The position numbers and the translations under genes are program-made. From contig OZ022510.1 of assembly GCA_963989385.1 (NCBI GenBank), positions 62,501 to 126,500 on the forward strand: a stretch of DNA of 64,000 nt, in the 5' to 3' direction. Below, one piece after another: positions 57,118 to 64,000 of this stretch. A model generated the notes under the pieces. It was not told where the DNA came from. It was given only the letters and a program-made list of their open reading frames with translations, and did no database searches. The stretch's first letter is position 1, and each line of letters starts with the position of its first letter. This DNA is from Ctena decussata (lineage: Eukaryota > Mollusca > Bivalvia > Lucinida > Lucinidae).

Positions 57118-59565
57118 TAACAGTGAGGAGACACAACAGAAGTACCGCCTTGGAACGGTCAGAAATACATCATTGTAGGGTGAGTGGGGGTGGAGTGTTG
57201 AGGATGGTGAGATATGTATGTGTGTTCACGCGTGTGATTTAGGGGCGTCTACAAGCAACTGTGTCTTATGCTATATATCGTTTAGTATGTCAATGTCTTT
57301 GTCTTTGCTCTGTTCTAGTAAAAAATACACATCCTTGTAGTCATACGAATATATTTGCATTCTATCATGTATTGTTTTAGATTGCTTCGACCAGTTCCCT
57401 GCTAAAATAAGTTTTCTGCTCATTTAACGAGTAATCTAAAAAGAGGCACGCTTAAAAATAAAGTTCATTGAATTACATAACCCGTCAATGGCAAAGCTGG
57501 GGCATTTACGCAATATTTGTGGAATACGCAGGTAAGTGCAGTTTGACAAAAGTTCAGTACGTACCTGCGTATTTGTGTATAGGTAGCTACGTCCATGCCC
57601 TTTATGAGAATACGACATGACCAATTTCAAGTAAACGTACAAATAGCGAATGACGTTTATTAGAGCTGTTTATTGGTTCGGTTAGTTCTAACATTTTTCT
57701 TGGCTATTTCTCCCACAAAATGAAGAAAGCGACAGTCAGCTCTTGTTCTTGTGATAACCTTGTTTATGACACTGAGTAGACTATTCGGTTATCGGCCCAC
57801 GCAATCTTGTGATGTACATAGTCCCTCATTATCGAGCCGTCACAGCAGTGGGAATTTGGCCAAATCCCACATCAGCATTTGAAGACTGGTCCAATACCCA
57901 AATTATTCTCATAACATGCTCAAGAGTCACAAAGATCGGCAGAAACGGCATAGTTTAAAACATGGAAATGAGCTGACTGGACTATCAGCAACGGCCTCTT
58001 TCACGTCATTTCACTGGTTTGGGGTGACACTCATACAGAAAAGAATTTGCTGCCTTTGAGAGGGGAGCATGCTCTTTTCTGAAAGAGTACCATCCGAGGC
58101 TAAGGGATCAAGCTGTACCCAACAGCATGATTCCCTTCCACTCCATTCTATTCCAGCTGTTAAACTATACCGGCAAACTCTGTAGCTATACAGTGCCATA
58201 TCATAACCCTCCTCAAGCAACAGTCTAATCAGGGTCTGCAATCTTTACCTTTTTCCGGCACGAGACTATCGTTACAAGACACCCCCTAGCTTTTCAGCAT
58301 ATCGGTCTTCCATTCAACTAAATAATTACATGAAAGCTTGGTAAAAAGATCGTGAAAGATGTTATCATGGGAAGAACTATGTTCCGCAGCACAGTGATAT
58401 TTTCTCTATAGGCTGTAGTGGTGCCCATTAACGACAAGAGACAAATTCAAATTAGTACTCTTTTTTTCAATTGAAGTTGAATAATACCCAATGGCAGGAA
58501 AAAAATTCTAGGCAGCATCTTATAAGCATGAATTTATTTTGCTTGTTTGGAATGTACATATTTTATATTCAGTGTCATGTCCCCTCTTCCCCCACTTGAG
58601 ACTAAATAAAGATGTATCTGAAATTCAAAACTTTAGCAGACAATAGTATCGCGATTTTCTCCATTCCTTGGACACCGGCACCTTTCCTTAAATACTGCAA
58701 AAAATCCCAGTTCAATGAAGTCATGCAAAATGGTTAAACCTCCATGTTTTACCACACTTTCTACAAAGGGGAAATTTGTTTGTTACTTTCCGTTTGCTTA
58801 ACTGGAGGACTAAATTCTTATACACTCGGCTCTACTCTTCAAGGAAAGAATTTGCTCCTTCAGCTTTAATAGTTGATTCCCGGCGAGAAGGTTGGCTAAT
58901 AGAAAATGAAAGAGTTGCTCCCCCGCCACAACCCCCCCCCCCCCGACACACATACACGCGTTCCCCTGTCTCCCCCTCCCTCGTCCCCACACGCACCTCA
59001 AAATGTGCCCATTCATTTCAGGAAACAGTAAAATATCCAGAGCGTAATTATTGCTACCCAATGGAGTGGGGAGGGGATGCTTGCTGGTCAACTTGGTACC
59101 GTTGCTTGATCAAAGCTGTTAAAAAATTAGGCACTACGCAGTGCTAAATTTAATGGTATTTTGATATGCTTTCACAGCTTTAATGAAAACACTCTGATTA
59201 GGGATATATGCTACTGTTAAATATAAGTGTTGGTAGCGCAGTTTGATCATAGTCTGCACTATATTAAGTTAACCCCGGGTTAATAACTCATGTCAATGCT
59301 GCTGTGGTTTGACTGGTTTTATTGAAACATGTTGCTTGTAAGCTATTTATTATCTCCCTTGAAATATCAATTTGTATCTTTTTTCTTTTTGTGAACCCAG
59401 AATTTTCCAGTGAAGGCTGATTTATTCTATGCAATTTTAATTAATTTTATAATGAGCCAATTGTATATATTACTTTTTGTTTTGATTAATTTAAATGTTC
59501 TCAAAAATATAAAAGAACGTCTAAAATTATCTTTAACCCATAACTAACGTACTTAAAATTGAAAC
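57118..59565. other. Gene-free stretch
   Basis: No exon supported. A C-run with CA repeats lies at 58929-58955, and frames across it are proline- or glycine-rich artefacts. The rest is ordinary AT-rich DNA. Confidence 0.4.
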
Positions 59566-59829
59566 AATGCGTCGATAAGAGAATTGAACTGAACTGAACT
59601 GAACTACGTTCCGCTGATCCACTTGGGGAACATCGTTACAGAACAGAACAGAACAATGTGCGCTATGAGAATAGAAACAACAACAATAACCAATGTGCAC
59701 TCTAACCGTACAGTGGCGTACATCGGAAGTGTTCATACGGTTCTGGGACACTTAGTTATAAGCAACAATCACTTGCTAACAAAGTTGGAGGGTCCTCGTT
59801 TTACAGACAAGTATATTGAACGTTCATTG

Positions 59830-60344
59830 TGATATACCTAGTGAGACTTTACGATAGAAAACAACTTTGTTGCCGTGTTGTAATCGACAGCATTTTGCGT
59901 TGGTTTCCTTCTATTTTCAATAATTGTCGTGCAATGAGACAGAATCGCTGACACGGGGTTTCAATAAGAATAAAACATTCTTTCCCGTGTTTTAACGTTT
60001 GCCAAGCCTGAGTGTATGAACGTGTTGCAGCCCGAACCCCGCAGCGGTGCGGGCTGCATCATGTTAATACACGGGGGCTCAGGCAATCGTTAAAACACGG
60101 GAAAATAAGGTTTCATCGTCATTGTTATATACCTTCTTACGGACTCCATCTTGGTTCCAAAGCTCTGCAGACGACGCGAAAGCGGGCTTACCTGGTGTTT
60201 AAACCCTGGCGCATCCGTGTTTTAACAGTGTTTAAACCCTGTGTCAGCGATTTCGTTGCATAATAGAAGGAAACCAACGACGGTAAAATGCCGTCAATTA
60301 CAACACGGCTGTTTTCTATAGTAAACTCTCATTAAGTATATAAC
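59830..60344. mobile_element. Foldback element, copy 1
   Basis: The outer ends gatatacctagtgagacttt and its inverted partner near 60343, followed by gatagaaaacaactttgttg-like and ccttctattttcaata-like blocks, form terminal inverted repeats of about 110 bp. Inside, cccgtgttttaacgtttgcc pairs with ggcaatcgttaaaacacggg, and cagcccgaaccccgcagcgg lies at the centre. The whole element can fold on itself. Confidence 0.75.
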
Positions 60345-60730
60345 AATAAGAGGATAAACATTCTTTTCCGTGTTTTAACGTTTGCCAAGCCCGAGTGTAT
60401 TAATGTGTTGCAGCCCGAACCGCGCAGCGGTGGGGGCTACAACATGCGCGGTGTGGGGGCTGCAACATGTTTATACACGAGGGCTTAGGCAAACATTAAA
60501 ACACAGGAAAAGAATGTTTTATCGTCATTGTTATGTCCCATCTTACGAACGCCATCTTGATTCCAGAGCTCTGCAGACGACACGAAAGCGGGCTTTAATG
60601 GTGTTTTAACCCTGGCGCACCCGTGTATTAACAGTGTTGAAACCCTGTGTCAGCGATTCTGTCGCATTGCGACAATTAAAAATAGAAGGAAAAGCAACGT
60701 AAAATGCCGTCGATTACAACACACAGCGTA
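60345..60730. mobile_element. Foldback element, copy 2
   Basis: A second copy begins at about 60358 (cattcttttccgtgttttaa), repeating the inner palindrome with gcagcccgaaccgcgcagcg and an extra gcgcggtgtgggggctgcaa. The right outer arm (gattctgtcgcattgcgaca to attacaacaca) is present but the left is shared with copy 1. Offset between copies is about 365-380 bp. Confidence 0.65.
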
Positions 60731-60846
60731 CCTGACAGACTCGGACACAGAATGGCATAGCTCACCTGGATAAAAAGGTTTTTCCAGACAGTGTAAGTAC
60801 AGCTCATCTAACAAAAGCTGTCACTGAACAAACCAATCTGGGACAT

Positions 60847-61030
60847 CCCAACAGGCATATGACGTCAAGCCGACGTCTCTGCTAATTCATTTCGTCGCAT
60901 CGAATTCCATGGGACTTCATGTACCTGCTGATATGACATAAAAATGACGTCGCATCGACGACAATGAGACGTCATCACGTCCCATTGATGGCGATATAAC
61001 TTCATTACGGCGTCGTTTGAATGCTGATCT
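60847..61030. repeat. GACGTC-rich palindromic segment, possible MITE
   Basis: It opens cccaacaggcatatgacgtc, like the cccagcgggc ends of the MITE at 36892, with several gacgtc palindromes inside. An acctgctga near 60925 may be one end. Boundaries unclear. Confidence 0.35.
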
Positions 61031-61258
61031 CTATCTATCTTTCTATACTGCAGCACCCCCTCGCGAGGATTATGTGCAGGTTGATTGCGACTTAAAGTCC
61101 AAATGCAAGAACAGAAAAGAAAAAGTTAAAAGCTGATAATAGCTCACGTATCTAGATCTGAAACAATGGCCATTTTATCGGCAAATAAAAAAGGCTAGTG
61201 TACTTTACAAAACACAATGAAATGCTGACAGACCTTCATCCTAAGCATACACCTTTCA

Positions 61259-61449
61259 CAGAGGCGGACCCAGAAATTTTGGAAAGGGGGTTCAAATTAG
61301 TTGAGTGTGTGTGTGTGGGGGGGGGGGGGGGGGGGTTCGATTTGTGCAGGTTGACCAATTTTTCCTAAACTTCCCCATGAAAATGAAATAATTAAGGCCG
61401 AAGAGGGGGTTCGTTTGAACCCACCGAACCCCCTCTGGATCCGCCACTG
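61259..61449. mobile_element. 191-bp MITE with TTTCA target duplication
   Basis: Terminal inverted repeats cagaggcggacccag and the complement of cagtggcggatccag (two mismatches) enclose 191 bp. TTTCA at 61254-61258 is repeated at 61450-61454, a 5-bp target duplication. A (GT)n-G run (61305-61335) interrupts it. Ends of the CAGTGGCGGATCCAG type are widespread in animals; the superfamily is not certain. Confidence 0.8.
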
Positions 61450-61820
61450 TTTCAAGTTTATTTATTTACTTATATTTATCTAAAAAAAGTAAATTTGTAT
61501 GATGTTAAGAAATTGCTGTGAAGACGAATTATCTCCGTTGACTACGAGTAAGGTTGTTGCCCTTCTGGCCATTACTCTTTTAAACTATCATTCCTATGTA
61601 ACCTCGTTCTCAAATCTGTTGCACAACTCATTCAAACTTTGAGTTTTCAGTTACAGTATGTAGAACAGAGATCATATTTTCTTGTGGTCATGATCGGACC
61701 CTCTCTGTACATGACTTATGTTTGAAAAAAAAATACAAAATGAAAAATAAGTCATATTTTGATGAAAAAACAACAACAGTTTTTACATATATTTCTGGGC
61801 TGTATATTTTTACTTGGTGG

Positions 61821-61867
61821 AGTGTGTGTGTGTGTGTGTTGGGGGGGGGGGGGGGGGGGGGGGGGGA
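61821..61867 (+). repeat. (GT)n and G-run
   Basis: About ten GT units followed by an uninterrupted run of more than 25 G. Frames on the other strand encode only Pro-rich artefacts. Such runs are error-prone in assemblies. Confidence 0.9.
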
Positions 61868-62092
61868 GATGTGACAAATCACCGCATCTTTAGCCTGTGA
61901 GTGGCATGCCAAGAGACTTTCTAATTTCGCAACCGATCGACTTGAAATTGTATATATTAATAGTAAAAAACAGACGATGATAATGTATAGATTTTTTCCC
62001 ATCGAGTGCGCATGCTTGACTCAGTTTTACACTCCTCTACCGTTTCGCGTCATTTTCCTGCTGTTGGCCCTGTTTTGTTCCTTTGCGTACAG

Positions 62093-62212
62093 GCAAAGTA
62101 GCAATCGTAACACTTCGGCCAATTCCGTATCCTGAATTAATCGAAGATATCGGCGAGGATGTTAGTGTGGTAGTTACCTCCCCTAAACCTACGCTAATGG
62201 CTACGCTTATAG
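62093..62212 (+). CDS. Candidate internal exon, unknown product
   Basis: 120 nt between acceptor tcctttgcgtacag| and donor cttatag|gtgagg, phase 1 at both ends. It encodes (G)KVAIVTLRPIPYPELIEDI, then GEDVSVVVTSPKPTLMATLI. The frame is open and hydrophobic-polar alternation suggests strands. No neighbour exon was found and the family is not recognised. A symmetric phase-1 exon is typical of shuffled extracellular modules, but chance is possible. Confidence 0.33.
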
Positions 62213-62668
62213 GTGAGGCACCCAGTAAATCCGACACACAATATTTTCTGCGCGGGCCACTGCGCATTCTCAACGCGCAGGTTATAAAAATCGTCTGCTA
62301 GAAGTACAACACTGCAGATAAAACCGTGGTTTATCAATAAGGGGCCTTGTGAGAAAAATAGATATTCGTCTTGTTAGAACTTAGAAGAATCAGATTAGCA
62401 CGGGTTACACTATGTGACCATACCCTCCATTCTTTCGTAATAATTTTGTGGTGGTTTGCACAGGTTGGGTGACTCTACAATATTATTAAACCATTGATAC
62501 CATGACGTTAAGCCACTTTTTCGCGTTGCGACCCGATTAACGGGTGTTGATACACTTCAGAGTTTTGTAGCCAATGTCAGTTGTTAAGTTATTTATGAGG
62601 TCTAATTAATCGGTATAGTTTAAACTTTGAACTGCTATTTTATGAAGTGGAATGGAATGGACAAATAG
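62213..62668. other. Gene-free stretch
   Basis: Nothing recognisable beyond the end of the candidate exon and the approach to hairpin 1. Confidence 0.35.
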
Positions 62669-62818
62669 AATCTATCATTGGTCTCCTATGCGGACAGGGA
62701 AATCCCAACCCGAGGGCATACGGGGTGTGTCGGAAACGAGGCTTGCCGAGTTTCCGACACTCCCCGTGTGCCCGAGGGTTGGGATTTCCCTGTCCGCATC
62801 GGAGACCAATGATTGATT
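62669..62818. repeat. Long hairpin 1 with gaggcttgccga loop
   Basis: Arms of about 65 bp (62673-62737 and 62750-62814) pair with few mismatches, from atcattggtctcc to cggaaac. The loop is gaggcttgccga (62738-62749). A mid-arm mismatch keeps cccgaggg in the same orientation on both arms. No coding capacity. Confidence 0.92.
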
Positions 62819-63245
62819 ATTTTTCATTTACTTCAAATTGAACGGGGAACTAATAGGCCTATTTCATGCGAACGTGTACAAGTGTAAGTAGTACAACCGT
62901 GTCACCCTCATGGCTGCTGTAGTGAACAGACAAGTAAAAAATAGGTCCTTGACAAATCCGCATTTTTAGATTTTCTAATTGAAATTTATATTAAAGAACA
63001 AAATTTGTATTGAGACGACTACAGAATGCGCGTGTATGGCGTTAATTGTGACGTAACGTCAACGTCATTTCAAACTTCAGTTGGTAACGTATTCAAAATG
63101 GCGGCCTCCTCGACAGTGTTTGTCACGGTGAAACATTGACTATTTTGGATCTTTATCCGACTTTAAGACCTTGAAACAGGCTATAATGGGATTATAAAGA
63201 ATGAATAACCCTTCTTGGGTTGGATTTTATCGATGTGGCTTTTTG

Positions 63246-63513
63246 GTTGGTTGGTTGATTTGATGCTTAACGTCCACGGTAAACAACTAAGGTCATGTCG
63301 GGACGGTCAGTCAACCTAACCACACTATTCCTGGGCAGGCTTAGACCTCCTAAGCGGTTAACCAGTACTAAGTGCACATACTTTCGCCAGTAACTGACAA
63401 CTGCCCTTCTTGAATCAGCGGAAGGAGAAACGAAAGTATGTGGCCAGACTTGGATTCGAACCCAGGACCTCTGACTTACGAGTCAGGTGCCCTACCGATT
63501 GCGCTACCCGGCC
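63246..63513 (-). repeat. tRNA-derived SINE
   Basis: The minus strand starts with a 72-nt tRNA-like head (63513-63442). Its acceptor ends ggccggg and tctggcc pair, the A box is tagcgcaatcgg and the B box ggttcgaatcc. The anticodon arm ctgac-tcgtaa-gtcag has a 6-base loop with CGT, so it resembles tRNA-Thr but is one base short. The body runs to a ggacgttaagcatc tail followed by (CCAA)n. A headless relative is at 43400-43511. Confidence 0.8.
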
Positions 63514-63666
63514 CGGCTTATCGATGTGGCAATTCATTCCTATGAAAGAATAATGCATAAAGTATGGAATCGCCAAGCCGGGCGCACCGTATTTCAAGGA
63601 GCGTGTAGTGGTACACAGAATTCAAGCTCGTGTGAGCTGTCCCAGCCCATGGGCAAGACTATAAGG

Positions 63667-63805
63667 ATCTGTCATGGGTGTGAGGTGTGGATAGAAAAAT
63701 CCGTCACGAGGGTCACTGTTCGGCATCACGAGGCTTGCCGAGTGATGCCGAACAGTGATCCCGAGTGACGGATTTTTCTATCCGCACCTCACACCAATGA
63801 TAGAT
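63667..63805. repeat. Long hairpin 2 with the same gaggcttgccga loop
   Basis: Arms 63667-63729 and 63742-63805 pair almost perfectly, from atctgtcatgggtgtgagg to cggcatcac. The loop gaggcttgccga (63730-63741) is identical to hairpin 1, although the arms differ in sequence. The mid-arm again has cgaggg on the left against cccgag on the right. No coding capacity. Confidence 0.92.
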
Positions 63806-64000
63806 ACTTTTTCTTGCACACCACGTTTTGTTTTAACTTCAGAACCTCTTAAAATGCGTAATTCTAGTGCTTGAGAGGTTTAAGAAGGCGCCGCTTTCAA
63901 CGACCGCCATTCGGCTCTTTACGTCAACGACTGGCGTGCATAAGCTGACGTCATTTTTACCGTCTTCGTGACGTCATCATCTTAAATGCCAACGTCACTT
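63806..64000. other. Window end, gene-free
   Basis: Several gacgtca-type motifs (63950, 63970) as at 63050-63070, flanking the hairpin region. No exon seen. Confidence 0.3.

Noticed and set aside
58776..59147. 123-codon Pro-rich frame
   Set aside because: It crosses a C-run and CA repeat, and the opposite strand gives an equally long Gly-rich frame.
63442..63513. Functional tRNA-Thr gene
   Set aside because: The anticodon loop is one base short, the D stem has a mismatch, and it is joined to a SINE body seen elsewhere.

Overview
The window is animal nuclear DNA, most likely from a bivalve mollusc. It has AT-rich intron-bearing genes, a vertebrate-type (TTAGGG)n telomere repeat, a two-unit DM9-domain protein of the kind abundant in bivalves, tRNA-derived SINEs, and very many palindromic non-autonomous elements. 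No bacterial-style gene organisation is present. The assignment to bivalves is inference from these families; I could not search a database.

Layout. 1-721: degenerate short repeats leading into a (CCCTAA)n tract. 722-19837: one uninterrupted satellite array of about 155-158 bp monomers (roughly 120 units) with clear higher-order structure. 19838-24835, minus strand: a spliced, frame-damaged gene or mobile element that joins a zinc-finger region, an acidic linker with a tandemly duplicated exon, a tyrosine recombinase and the first part of a SET domain. The satellite cuts it off inside the SET domain. 24900-38700: accessory DNA made of CATA microsatellites, three copies of an approximately 1.15-kb composite repeat (25.7, 30.5 and 31.7 kb), a 5'-truncated LINE (29.4-30.2 kb), and a giant inverted tandem array (33.4-36.1 kb) meeting at a perfect palindrome. 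38710-43092: a nearly complete but inactive APE-type LINE. 43.1-48.7 kb: SINE fragments, MITEs and minisatellites.

48792-51548, plus strand: the only apparently intact host gene, a three-exon DM9 protein of 153 residues whose splice phases all agree. 51.6-64 kb: microsatellites, a 34-35 bp minisatellite (52.27-53.36 kb), further MITEs and foldback elements, an internal telomere tract between perfect 47-bp repeats, and two long hairpins (62.7 and 63.7 kb) whose arms differ but whose 12-base loop is identical.

Most of the DNA is therefore repeat-derived. The most unusual items are the recombinase-SET gene with its in-frame exon duplication, the constant-loop hairpin pair, the inverted array, and a 61-bp sequence shared exactly between a transposon and an unrelated place. 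Several frame breaks fall in short repeats and could be decay or assembly errors; the sequence alone cannot tell these apart.
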